A stretch of DNA of 64,000 nucleotides, from contig NZ_JAFBBP010000001.1 in NCBI RefSeq assembly GCF_016907275.1, positions 744,001 to 808,000 on the forward strand, given 5' to 3'. The notes beneath the pieces are model-generated. The model made no database searches. It saw only the letters and a list, made by a program, of their open reading frames with translations, and was not told the DNA's origin. Origin of the DNA: Micromonospora luteifusca (GTDB taxonomy: Bacteria > Actinomycetota > Actinomycetes > Mycobacteriales > Micromonosporaceae). The position numbers and the translations under genes were made by a program. This document shows positions 16,632 to 24,960 of this stretch, piece after piece. Position 1 is the stretch's first letter. The number at the start of each line of letters is the position of its first letter.

Positions 16632-17590
16632 GCGCCCTGGTCGTGGACGGACTGCGCAAGCGGTACCGCGACCACGAGGCCGTGGCCGGCATCGGCTTCA
16701 CGGTCGAGCAGGGGGAGATCGTCGCCCTCCTCGGCCCGAACGGCGCCGGCAAGACCACCACACTGGAGATTCTGGAGGGCTTCCGCAGCCGCGACGCCGG
16801 CCGCGTGGAGGTGCTGGGCCGTGACCCCGGCGACCGGGCCGAACGACGCTGGCTGCGGGAGCGGGTCGGCCTGGTGCTCCAGGACATCGCGGTGGAACCG
16901 CACCTGCGTGTCCGGGAGACGATCGCCCGCAGCGCCGGCTACTACCCGGCCCCACGTGACGTGGACGAGGTGATCGAGCTCGTCGGACTCGGCGAGAAGC
17001 GCGACGCCAAGGTGAAGGACCTCTCCGGCGGGCAGAAACGCCGGCTGGACCTCGCCCTCGGCGTGATCGGCGACCCGAAGCTGCTCTTCCTCGACGAGCC
17101 CACCACGGGTTTCGATCCGACCGCCCGCCGCGGCGCGTGGGAGGTCGTCCGCAGCCTGCGCGATCTCGGCACCACCGTCGTGCTGACCACCCACTACATG
17201 GACGAGGCGCAGGCGCTCGCCGATCAGATCGTGGTGCTCAACGCGGGCCGCGTGGTGGCACAGGGCACCCCGGAGACGATCGGTGGCCGAGACACCGCCC
17301 GTACCCGGATCCGCTTCGCCCGGCCCGACGGGGTGGCACCGGAGGAGCTGCCCGTCGTCCCCACCGAAATCGACGAGACGAGCGTGACCCTCGAGGTGGA
17401 CGACGCCACCGGGGCGTTGCACCGGCTGACCGGCTGGGCGCTGGAACGCGGAACGTCGCTGCACCGACTGACGGTGGAGCAGCCCACCCTCGAGGACGTC
17501 TACCTGAGCCTGACCGGCGACGCCGCCGGCCGGCCCGAAGCCGCGTCCACGCAACGTCGGCAGCGCCGCAGGAACCGGAGGGCAGCATGA
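16628..17590 (+). CDS. ABC-2 type exporter, ATP-binding protein
   Basis: 320 residues. Walker A LLGPNGAGKTTT, signature LSGGQKRRLDLALG, Walker B LLFLDEPTTGFDP and the H-loop THYMDEAQ are all present; the C-terminal ~90 residues are the usual DrrA-like extension. It forms the motor of the exporter with the permease that overlaps its stop codon (ATGA). Placed in the RiPP cluster, it most likely exports the product or gives self-resistance. Confidence 0.95.
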   Translation: MSALVVDGLRKRYRDHEAVAGIGFTVEQGEIVALLGPNGAGKTTTLEILEGFRSRDAGRVEVLGRDPGDRAERRWLRERVGLVLQDIAVEPHLRVRETIARSAGYYPAPRDVDEVIELVGLGEKRDAKVKDLSGGQKRRLDLALGVIGDPKLLFLDEPTTGFDPTARRGAWEVVRSLRDLGTTVVLTTHYMDEAQALADQIVVLNAGRVVAQGTPETIGGRDTARTRIRFARPDGVAPEELPVVPTEIDETSVTLEVDDATGALHRLTGWALERGTSLHRLTVEQPTLEDVYLSLTGDAAGRPEAASTQRRQRRRNRRAA

Positions 17591-18411
17591 CCACGTTGAA
17601 TCCCGTCGCCGTCGGCGTCACCGACGAGACCGCCGACGGCCCGTCCGGCCGTCGCCGCAACGACCTGGCCGTGCTGCTGCACCAGATCCGGTACGAGCAG
17701 CTGTCGTTCTGGCGCAACCCGCAGGCCATGATCTTCACGTTCATCTTCCCGCTCGCGTTCATCGCCATCATCGGTGCCGTCTTCGGTGGCGGGGAGGCCA
17801 GTGACTTCTTCTACGGCCGCACCGGCATGCAGTACTACACGGCGACCATCGCCGCCGTGTCGGTGCTCGGGGCCTGCTACGGCCAGCTCGCCATCGCGCT
17901 CGCCGCCCGACGGCAGACCGGAGTGCTCAAGCGACTGCACGCCACCCCGCTGCCGGCCTGGATCTACTTCGCCGGGCTCCTCGCACACTGCCTGATGGTC
18001 AGCGTCATCGACGTCATTCTGGTGGTCGGCGTGGGCGCGCTGTACGACGCGCCGATGCCCTCCGACTGGGCCTCGGTCGGTGTCACGCTGCTGCTGGGCT
18101 CGGTCTGCTACTGCGCCCTGGGTGCGGCGGTCGCCTCTCTGGTCAGCAACTCGGAGGCGGCCCCCGCGGTGGTGCAGTTCGTGCAGTTCCCGCTCGTGTT
18201 CATCTCCGGAAGCTATTTCCCCATCCACTCCGACACGTTGAACACCCTTGCCGGGCTGCTGCCCGTGAAGCCGTTCAACGATGCACTGTTGTCGGCGTTC
18301 ACCACCGGCGACGGCCTGCACTGGAAACAGCACGGCGTGCTGCTCGCCTGGGGTGTGCTCGGCACCCTGATCGCCGTCCGCCGGTTCCGCTGGGACCCGC
18401 GCCCGGAGTGA
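17587..18411 (+). CDS. ABC-2 type exporter, permease
   Basis: 274 residues with six predicted membrane segments after a ~45-residue cytoplasmic N terminus (FWRNPQAMIFTFIFPLAFIAII is the first). DrrB-like ABC-2 permease. Start ATG 17587 overlaps the ATPase stop and has GGAGGGC in front. It completes the export unit of the cluster. Confidence 0.93.
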   Translation: MTTLNPVAVGVTDETADGPSGRRRNDLAVLLHQIRYEQLSFWRNPQAMIFTFIFPLAFIAIIGAVFGGGEASDFFYGRTGMQYYTATIAAVSVLGACYGQLAIALAARRQTGVLKRLHATPLPAWIYFAGLLAHCLMVSVIDVILVVGVGALYDAPMPSDWASVGVTLLLGSVCYCALGAAVASLVSNSEAAPAVVQFVQFPLVFISGSYFPIHSDTLNTLAGLLPVKPFNDALLSAFTTGDGLHWKQHGVLLAWGVLGTLIAVRRFRWDPRPE

Positions 18412-18504
18412 TCCGCGGCCGTACCGGCCCGCCAGCACGGCGGCGTCCGGACGGTGAGTTCCGGCCCTGGTTCCGGAGCTCGCCGCCCGGACGTCGCCGT
18501 TCTC

Positions 18505-18564
18505 GGCTGCGGCTGCGGCTGCGGCTGCGGCTGCGGCTGCGGCTGCGGCTGCGGCTGCGGCTGC
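18505..18564. repeat. Ten-copy tandem hexamer GGCTGC
   Basis: Ten perfect head-to-tail copies of GGCTGC. Perfect hexamer arrays like this arise by slippage and vary in copy number between strains. It lies between convergent genes. Confidence 0.95.
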
Positions 18565-18810
18565 GGGACCCTGGTCGACGCAGGAGCGCGGCACGGCGTG
18601 GAAGCCGGCGCCCCGTCATCGGGGCAGGGACGTGCTCACGCAGCTGGATCGCGCTCACGGTGGAACGCGCCCCTCGGTGGCCCTCCCGGGTCTGTCGAGG
18701 GGCGTACGGCCGTCTGGACGGGTGGCGTCCGGCGCCCCTGGATGGTGGCCAGGGTGAGCCCTTCCGGGTCCGCCTGCGGGTCGCGCTGACCGATGGGCAA
18801 CGGGACCGCC

Positions 18811-18921
18811 ACGGTCGGCACGGCGATGCGTCGTCCGGCATGGCGCCGCGTTGGTCGGCGCGGCCGTGCGGAGTCCGACACGGTGATGCGTCGGTCGGCA
18901 CGGCCGTGCGGAGTCCGACAC
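18811..18921. repeat. Imperfect ~40-base repeats
   Basis: A 21-base block beginning CGGCCGTGCGGAGTCC is identical at 18861-18881 and 18901-18921; GATGCGTCG recurs at 18825 and 18885 and GGTCGGCACGG at 18813 and 18892. The period is 40 bases where the copies are intact, with a partial first copy. Function unknown. Confidence 0.8.
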
Positions 18922-18993
18922 AGGCGACTGCGCCCGACCCTCGGCCGAGGCCGTGGATCGGGCGCAGTGGACCGGCGCTGTGGACGCCGGGCG

Positions 18994-20109
18994 TCAGTGG
19001 GCGAAGGCGGTGAGGTTCCAGCGCTGGCTGCGCAGGCGATCCTGCCAGGGTTCTCCCAGCACGTCGTCGATGGTCTCCGCGACCGCGTGGCACATGTAGT
19101 AGCGCTGTAGCGGGGACACGGTCAGCAGCGGCAACTGCTGGTAGAACAGGTTCGTCAGCAAGCTGTACGAGGCGAAGAACGGCGACGGAGACTCGGTCAC
19201 GCCCGACTCCCCCACCGCCCGGTGGAAGTCGCTGTCGGGTTCACCGGCGAGGCGCCGCCGCGGCCCACCGTCCGGGCCCACCGAGTCGACCAGGTCCGGG
19301 GTGAGCACCCCGCTCGCGGCCGCGTTGTCGAGCGCGCCGGCGCAGTAGCCGAGCGAGGCCCGCCAGCCCGACGCGGCCGCCGACGGCGCGTCGGCGAGCC
19401 GGTCGGCGACCACCTGCCGGATCTGGTCGGCCTCCTTGGCGAGGCGGTTGGCGAAGGTGGTCCGGACCTTGCCGGCCGGCTTCGCCCAGGCCAGGAAGGC
19501 CTCCGCGTGCCAGCGCAACGAGAGCGCCCCGTACGCGGTGCCGAGGGCGTGCGTGTCGGCGAGCGCGACGAATGCCTCGGCGAGGCGTACGGTCGCCCGT
19601 TCCGGGTGGGCGGACAGCTCGTCGACCAGGCGCATCAGCGGTCGGCCGAGCGTGCTGCGCACCACATCCTTGAGCTGGTTGAACGCCGGCGCTGGTTCCT
19701 CCATGCCGGCGGCCCAGAGGAACTCCACCAGGCCGTGCGTCCGCAAGGTGCCGTACGGCTGCGGCAGCCCCTCCAGCCGGCCGAACTCCTCTGCCTGTGC
19801 CAGGTACACCTCCTCGGTTAGTGCGGTGGCGGGATCCAGCGGCCCGGCGTCGAGCCGCGCGGCGATGGAGTGCCATGGCGGCGGCGGGCCGAAGGCGCGC
19901 CGGGCGATGATGTCCACGTGTGGGCCGTGCAACCAGCCCCGCCTGAGGTAGACGATGCGTCCACTGCCCTCGGCGAGAGTCCGCGCGACCGGTACGACGT
20001 GGTCGGCGAGCCAGGGCAGGCTCACCGGCCCACGGGTGTACAGGCGCAGACCAGTCACGCCGGTGGTGTCCAGTTCCACGGTGTGCGGTGGCACGGCGTC
20101 AGCCAGCAT
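18994..20109 (-). CDS. SpaB_C / thiopeptide-type bacteriocin biosynthesis protein, copy 2
   Basis: 371 residues, paralogue of the gene at 4533 (shared LRRGW.HGPHVD and FYQQLPLLTVSP.QRYYMC blocks). Two SpaB_C proteins plus a split LanB is the expected thiopeptide set: one for glutamate elimination and one for the [4+2] pyridine synthase step. Start ATG 20109 is preferred because GGGAGG is 8 bases upstream; an in-frame ATG at 20115 is only 2-3 bases from it. The gene stands alone on the minus strand, with a TGACA-N2-TGTCA palindrome in its upstream region. Confidence 0.88.
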   Translation of the reverse strand: MLADAVPPHTVELDTTGVTGLRLYTRGPVSLPWLADHVVPVARTLAEGSGRIVYLRRGWLHGPHVDIIARRAFGPPPPWHSIAARLDAGPLDPATALTEEVYLAQAEEFGRLEGLPQPYGTLRTHGLVEFLWAAGMEEPAPAFNQLKDVVRSTLGRPLMRLVDELSAHPERATVRLAEAFVALADTHALGTAYGALSLRWHAEAFLAWAKPAGKVRTTFANRLAKEADQIRQVVADRLADAPSAAASGWRASLGYCAGALDNAAASGVLTPDLVDSVGPDGGPRRRLAGEPDSDFHRAVGESGVTESPSPFFASYSLLTNLFYQQLPLLTVSPLQRYYMCHAVAETIDDVLGEPWQDRLRSQRWNLTAFAH

Positions 20110-20247
20110 CTCCATGACCTCCCATAGGCATCGGAAACCGTCCACTGGTGCCGGTTCGGATGAGCGTTCCGCCGACTGCCGGCGGCCGTTCCGCCTCGGA
20201 TCATCCGGGCTTCGGAGCACCGTGGGAAAGCGCTGGAAACGATCCGC

Positions 20248-20326
20248 TGACAAGTGTCACCCCGCTTTGTGGGCGGCTGTGAAAAACGCACATGACGGAA
20301 CGTCAGCGGGACGATGACAAGTGTCC
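20248..20326. promoter_or_regulatory. Control region with two cluster palindromes
   Basis: TGACAAGTGTCA (20248-20259, perfect) and TGACAAGTGTCC (20315-20326, one mismatch) flank a second TGTGAAAAACGCAC element (20278-20291) and the inverted repeat TGACG-GAA-CGTCA (20293-20305). The 343-base gap 20110-20453 separates the SpaB_C gene (minus) from the multicopper oxidase operon (plus), so the same sites may control both. Confidence 0.5.
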
Positions 20327-20453
20327 CCGACCGACCCGGCGACCCGTTACGGAAGGCCGTTCGCGCCCCATCATCAAGGCGTGGCGCAATGGCCCGGACC
20401 GGGCCGCCGGATGCACCGGAATTCGCACCACCCCGTTATCGGAAAGGACCACC

Positions 20454-21914
20454 GTGTCCACTCGTCGTCAGTTGCTGCGCCTCGGTGCGGCGTCGGGCAT
20501 CCTCGGCGCGACCGGTGGCCTCGCCAGCCTCGCCGACCGGTTGGCGGCCACGCCCGCCGCGGCGGCCACCGTCGCACCGCCGGCCACCGTCCCGGCGCCG
20601 TTCACCGTGCCGCTCACGGTGCCTCAGACACTGCGACCGGTCCGTCGTACGGCCACCACCGACTACTACTCGGTCATGATGCACCGCCGCCGGTTGGAGA
20701 TCCTGCCCGGCACCCGCACCGAGGTCTACACCTACAACGGTGACCTGCCCGGCCCCACCATCCGGGCCCGCTCCGGTCGCCGGGTGGTGGTCCGGCAGCG
20801 CAACCGGCTCGACATGCCGACCGCGGTGCACCTGCACGGCGGGGCGACCACGCCGGACGACGACGGTTCCGGCGGTGTGACGATCGCCCCCGGCGGGGAG
20901 CGCGTCTACACCTACCCCAACCATCAGCCGCACGCGACCCTGTGGATGCACGACCACGCCCACCACATGGAGGCCGAGCACCTCTACCGCGGTCTGAGCA
21001 GCCTCTACCTGCTCACCGACGCCACCGAGGAGGCCCTGCCGCTGCCGCGCGGCCGGTTCGACGTCCCGCTGGTGCTGCGTGACGCGCATTTCGACGCCGA
21101 GGCGCAGCTGGTCTGGACCATGGACGACGTCGAGAACCGGAACACCATCCTGGTCAACGGTCGGCCGACGCCCCGCTTCGAGGTGCAGGCGCGGCGGTAC
21201 CGGCTGCGCCTGGTCAACTCCAGCAACATGCGCATCTTCCTGCTGCGGCTCGCCGACAGCGGGATCTTCAACGTGATCGGCTCGGACGGCGGGCTGCTGG
21301 AGGCGCCGGTCGACACGCCGTACCTGCTGCTGTCCCCTGGGGAGCGGCTGGAGGTGGTGGTCGACTTCGCCCGCTACGCACCGGGCAGCTCGGTGGTGCT
21401 GGAGAACCTCATGGGCCCGGGACCGACGGACCAGGTCGGTCAGGTCATGCGCTTCGACGTCGTACCGGCAACAGCGCGGGATCGCAGCGCGGTGCCGGCC
21501 CGGCTGCGCACGCTGCCGACGCTACCCACCCCGACGGTACGGCGGCAGGTGGAGTTGCGGATGGACGAACCGGGGACGGGCCACCGGGCGTACATCGACG
21601 GAAAGGTCTTCGACCCGGACCGGATCGACACCACCATCGCCTGGGGCACCACCGAGGAATGGACGGTAACGAATGCGAACACCACCATTCCCCACAACTT
21701 CCACATGCATCTGGTGCAGTTCCGGGTGCTCGATCGCGGGCCCAACCCGGCCGACCCCACCGAGTCCGGCCTGAAGGACACCGTGACCATCTTTCCCGGC
21801 CAGTCGGTACGCCTACAGGCGACCTTCAACACCTGGCGCGGTGTGTACCCCTATCACTGCCACATGGTCGACCACAGCGGGATGGGCATGATGGCCCAAT
21901 TCAGAGTCGTCTGA
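20454..21914 (+). CDS. Tat-exported multicopper oxidase (phenoxazinone-synthase/CotA-like)
   Basis: 486 residues, GTG 20454 with GGAAAGGACC in front. The N terminus STRRQLLRLGAASGILG is a twin-arginine signal. Copper ligand motifs appear in order: HLHGG, HDHAHH, HNFHMH, HCHMVDHSGM, giving the type 1 and the trinuclear sites of a three-domain oxidase. Members include CotA, bilirubin oxidase and phenoxazinone synthase, which couples o-aminophenols. The next two genes make an o-aminophenol acid and the three look like one operon closed by a strong terminator, so aminophenol coupling to a phenoxazinone is the favoured role. General laccase activity cannot be excluded. Confidence 0.92.
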   Translation: MSTRRQLLRLGAASGILGATGGLASLADRLAATPAAAATVAPPATVPAPFTVPLTVPQTLRPVRRTATTDYYSVMMHRRRLEILPGTRTEVYTYNGDLPGPTIRARSGRRVVVRQRNRLDMPTAVHLHGGATTPDDDGSGGVTIAPGGERVYTYPNHQPHATLWMHDHAHHMEAEHLYRGLSSLYLLTDATEEALPLPRGRFDVPLVLRDAHFDAEAQLVWTMDDVENRNTILVNGRPTPRFEVQARRYRLRLVNSSNMRIFLLRLADSGIFNVIGSDGGLLEAPVDTPYLLLSPGERLEVVVDFARYAPGSSVVLENLMGPGPTDQVGQVMRFDVVPATARDRSAVPARLRTLPTLPTPTVRRQVELRMDEPGTGHRAYIDGKVFDPDRIDTTIAWGTTEEWTVTNANTTIPHNFHMHLVQFRVLDRGPNPADPTESGLKDTVTIFPGQSVRLQATFNTWRGVYPYHCHMVDHSGMGMMAQFRVV

Positions 21915-21986
21915 TCCTGACCTGCTCGAAAGAGACTCCCGGCCCACCGGACCGGGCCGCACACCTTCGGGACAGGAAGGATGAGA

Positions 21987-22826
21987 ATGCCACTACACAG
22001 CCATTCGGCACGGTCGTTGCGACTACGCCGACTGCACCATCACAGCACCGCCGGCCTGGTCGTCGCGCCGGTCGACCACAGCATCGCCGACGGTCCGGTG
22101 GTGACGCCAAGCCAACCCATCGACCGGCTCGTCGGCCAGCTCGCCGGCGGCGGTGTCGACGCGGTCGTGGTGCACAAGGGCAGCATGCGACACATCGGAC
22201 CGGACAGGTTCGCCGACATGTCGCTCATCGTGCACCTGAACGCGAGCACCAGTCAGGCTCCCGACCCCGACGCCAAATACGTCGTCACGGCCGTGGAGGA
22301 GGCGATCCGCCTCGGTGCCGACGGGGTCAGCGTGCACGTCAACCTCGGCTCGCGGCAGGAGCACCAACAGATCCAGGACCTGGCCCGGATCGCCGACTCG
22401 TGCGACCGGTGGAACCTGCCGCTGATGGCGATGATGTACCCGCGCGGGCCGCGAATCGAGGATCCTCGCGACCCGGCCCTGCTCGCACACGCGGTCACCA
22501 TCGCCGCAGACCTCGGCGCCGACCTGGTCAAGACGGTCTATCCCGGCTCGGTGGCGGGGATGCTCGACCTCACCAGCATCTGCCCGATCCCGGTCCTGGT
22601 GGCCGGCGGGCCGCGACGGGGCAGCGAGGCCGAACTGCTGCGCTTCGTCGCCGACGCGCTGGCCGGCGGGGCCGCCGGAGTGGCGATGGGTCGCAACCTC
22701 TTCCAGGCCCATGACCCGGAGCAACTGGCGCGCAGGGTGGCGCGGCTGGTGCATCGCTACCCGATGGAACAGATCGACGACCTAGAGGGAGGACACCATG
22801 ACGGGCAACAGACTGTGCTGGCTTGA
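21987..22826 (+). CDS. GriI-like aldolase (2-amino-4,5-dihydroxy-6-oxoheptanoate-7-phosphate synthase type)
   Basis: 279 residues, ATG 21987 with AGGAAGG 6 bases upstream (an ATG at 21981 touches the Shine-Dalgarno). Class I aldolase of the archaeal FBP aldolase/ADH synthase family: APVDHS, GADGVSVHVNLGS, the Schiff-base lysine in GADLVKTVYPGS, VLVAGGP and GVAMGRNLFQ. In Streptomyces griseus GriI joins aspartate semialdehyde and dihydroxyacetone phosphate as the first step to 3-amino-4-hydroxybenzoate. It overlaps the GriH-like gene by 29 bases, and the pairing of these two enzymes is diagnostic for that pathway in bacteria. Confidence 0.88.
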   Translation: MPLHSHSARSLRLRRLHHHSTAGLVVAPVDHSIADGPVVTPSQPIDRLVGQLAGGGVDAVVVHKGSMRHIGPDRFADMSLIVHLNASTSQAPDPDAKYVVTAVEEAIRLGADGVSVHVNLGSRQEHQQIQDLARIADSCDRWNLPLMAMMYPRGPRIEDPRDPALLAHAVTIAADLGADLVKTVYPGSVAGMLDLTSICPIPVLVAGGPRRGSEAELLRFVADALAGGAAGVAMGRNLFQAHDPEQLARRVARLVHRYPMEQIDDLEGGHHDGQQTVLA

Positions 22827-23919
22827 CATTCGGGCGGCTGGCGAGGCGACCGCGGCCATCGTCGAGGAGGCCGTACACCAGGGCCTGGACGCCGTGGTGG
22901 CGTCCGACCCGGCGGCCTTCGCGGGCCTGCCACCGACGCTGGGCAAGGTTCTGCTGCTGCCCGGCGGTGAGTTGCCGGACCACCTCGGGGAGGCCGACAC
23001 GGTGGTGCTGCCCGACCCGAGCCCGGAGCGGGCCGCGCATCGGGCCGCGCAACGGGCGGCGCACCCCGGTGTGCGCTTCGGTCGCTACGTCGAGATCGTC
23101 GACGCGCCGTCCCTCGCCGAGGCCTGTACGGCGGCCCGGGAGGAGGAGGTCGCGGTCCTGGACTTCCGCGACCCCACCAAGATCCCGCTGGAGATCGTGC
23201 TCGCCGCGGCGGCCGAGGCCGAGGGGACGATCGTGACGGTGGCCCACGACGTGACCGAGGCCGAGATTCTCTTCGGAGTGCTGGAGGTCGGCTCCGACGG
23301 GGTGCTGATGGCCGCCCGGTCGGTGGGGGACGCCACGGCGTTGCGCCGCGCGGCGACCGGCCAGCACGGTGAGATCCCGCTGGTGGAGCTGGAGGTCACC
23401 CGGACGCAGCACGTGGGCATGGGCGAGCGCGCCTGCGTGGACACGTGCACGTACTTCGGGCAGGACGAGGGGATCCTGGTGGGTTCCCACTCCAAGGGAA
23501 TGGTGCTCTGCGTCAGCGAGACGCATCCCCTGCCGTACATGCCGACCCGGCCGTTCCGGGTGAACGCCGGCGCCATCCACTCGTACACCGTCGCGGCGGA
23601 CGGGCGGACGCACTACCTGAGCGAGCTGGAGGCGGGCAGCAAGGTGCTCGCGGTGAACACCAAGGGCCAGACCCGGCTGGTCACGGTCGGCCGAGTCAAG
23701 ATCGAGACCCGGCCACTGATCTCCATCGACGCGGTCGCGCCGAACGGGCAAATGGTCAACCTGATCCTTCAGGACGACTGGCACGTGCGGGTGCTCGGGC
23801 CCGACGCGGTGGTGCTCAACTCGACCGAACTGCAGCCCGGGGACCGGATCCTGGGCCACCTGCCCACCGCCGACCGGCACGTCGGCTACCCCATTGAGGA
23901 GTTCTGCCGCGAACAGTGA
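22798..23919 (+). CDS. GriH-like / DHQ-synthase-II family, 3-amino-4-hydroxybenzoate synthase
   Basis: 373 residues, ATG 22798 with GAGGGAGG in front. Family signatures are clear: EVGSDGVLM, GMGERACVDTC, GILVGSHSKGM, RPFRVNAGAIHSY, YLSELEAGSKVL and KIETRPL. Archaeal members (AroB') make 3-dehydroquinate; GriH of the grixazone pathway uses the GriI product to make 3-amino-4-hydroxybenzoate. Next to a GriI-like aldolase and a phenoxazinone-synthase-like oxidase, the AHBA role is much more likely. Last gene of the operon, followed at 14 bases by a terminator. Confidence 0.9.
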   Translation: MTGNRLCWLDIRAAGEATAAIVEEAVHQGLDAVVASDPAAFAGLPPTLGKVLLLPGGELPDHLGEADTVVLPDPSPERAAHRAAQRAAHPGVRFGRYVEIVDAPSLAEACTAAREEEVAVLDFRDPTKIPLEIVLAAAAEAEGTIVTVAHDVTEAEILFGVLEVGSDGVLMAARSVGDATALRRAATGQHGEIPLVELEVTRTQHVGMGERACVDTCTYFGQDEGILVGSHSKGMVLCVSETHPLPYMPTRPFRVNAGAIHSYTVAADGRTHYLSELEAGSKVLAVNTKGQTRLVTVGRVKIETRPLISIDAVAPNGQMVNLILQDDWHVRVLGPDAVVLNSTELQPGDRILGHLPTADRHVGYPIEEFCREQ

Positions 23920-23932
23920 GTGACTGTTCGGC

Positions 23933-23982
23933 ACAGAGGCGCGCCCCGCAGGCGTTCATCGGCCTGCGGGGCGCGCCTCTGT
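23933..23982 (+). terminator. Strong terminator closing the AHBA operon
   Basis: A perfect 21-base stem (23933-23953 with 23962-23982) around an 8-base loop. It marks the likely right boundary of the biosynthetic cluster. Confidence 0.85.
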
Positions 23983-24048
23983 CCACGGCTTGATGCGGCA
24001 CGTGCGGATATTCTCCGGCCTGGCTCGGGTGCGGTGCGGGTGGCACGT

Positions 24049-24741
24049 TCAGAGGGAGCGGGTTTCCTCAAGGATGACCCGGCCGCCCACCTCGACGGTG
24101 TCGTTCGGACCTGGTCGAGTCAGGATCTGCGATCCCTTGCCCTGCATGATGTCCAGCGCCCGGCGCAGCTCGGCGGTGAGCACGATCGCGGACGCTCCGG
24201 TGGCTTCATCCTCGACGATGGCGTCGCCCCGGCGGGGAAATCCCCTGGTACGCACCCGACCGGCGGCCTGGTCCTGCCACGCCCACGCGTACAGCCACCC
24301 GTCACCTGGCGGCGGACCCGGCAACGCCTCGACCTCCTCGGCTGAGGCGTACTGCTGCATGCGCCTGTCGGGCGCCCACCGCGCGTGTCCCCTGATCCAG
24401 GTGAACTCGCCGTCCTGCCAGGTTGGCACCGTGCCCGCCGGCGGGCGTAGGAGTTCCGGCCTGGCGCGGAACCGACTCAGCAGCCAGGACGTGCCCACCA
24501 GGGGATGCCCGGCAAACGGCAGTCGCACGCTCGGCGTGTAGATGTCGACGACCCCGGTGCCGGCATCATCGACGAAGACGGTTTCGCTGTAGCCCAGCCG
24601 TGCGGCCACGGCCTGGCGGTCCTGCCCAGCGGCCACGGCATCGCCGTCAAGAACAACGCCGAGCTGGTTTCCGTACGTACCGCCGGGACCGCAGAACACA
24701 CGAAGTACATGGAGATCTGCCACAAAAGCGATGCTATCCAC
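24049..24741 (-). CDS. PhzF-family isomerase-like protein
   Basis: Up to 230 residues, slightly short for PhzF. Motifs: VFCGPGGTYGNQLGVVLDG (usually F.G.P.GNP.AVV), SETVFV with the conserved Glu, TPSVRLPFAGHPLVGT, and DEATGASAIVL near the C terminus. The family acts on trans-2,3-dihydro-3-hydroxyanthranilate in phenazine synthesis or on unknown metabolites. The start is uncertain: a GTG at 24723 with TAGCAT 7 bases before it would suit a leaderless mRNA. It lies beyond the cluster terminator on the other strand, so a link to AHBA chemistry is only suggestive. Confidence 0.8.
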   Translation of the reverse strand: MDSIAFVADLHVLRVFCGPGGTYGNQLGVVLDGDAVAAGQDRQAVAARLGYSETVFVDDAGTGVVDIYTPSVRLPFAGHPLVGTSWLLSRFRARPELLRPPAGTVPTWQDGEFTWIRGHARWAPDRRMQQYASAEEVEALPGPPPGDGWLYAWAWQDQAAGRVRTRGFPRRGDAIVEDEATGASAIVLTAELRRALDIMQGKGSQILTRPGPNDTVEVGGRVILEETRSL

Positions 24742-24960
24742 AGCCGGATTGCTGATCCGCGCAGGTCGCAGGTCGCGGCCAATCCGGATGACGGCCCCGT
24801 TCAGACGGTGACGCGCCGACCATAACGATGGGCCCGTTGACGATGCGGCGACTGAGCAGCCTTAATCTCTGGCTCGACTGCGATCCTTACGTCTACTGAC
24901 CGGGCAAGGCCTGTCAGATCGATGTAATCCGGATCAGGTGGCCGGTGACTGGAGGAGCCC

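Larger units (their letters stand above)
18412..18993. other. Repeat-rich intergenic stretch without a supported gene
   Basis: 582 bases between the permease gene (plus) and the second SpaB_C gene (minus), which converge here. It holds a hexamer array and a cluster of ~40-base repeats (listed separately). The open frames across it are low-complexity products of these repeats and are not called. Confidence 0.6.

Noticed and set aside
18505..18564. Regular GGCTGC array as a possible CRISPR
   Set aside because: The units are perfect 6-base tandem copies without spacers.
24049..24741. PhzF-like gene as part of the AHBA pathway or phenazine cluster
   Set aside because: It lies beyond a strong terminator, on the opposite strand, with no other phenazine genes.
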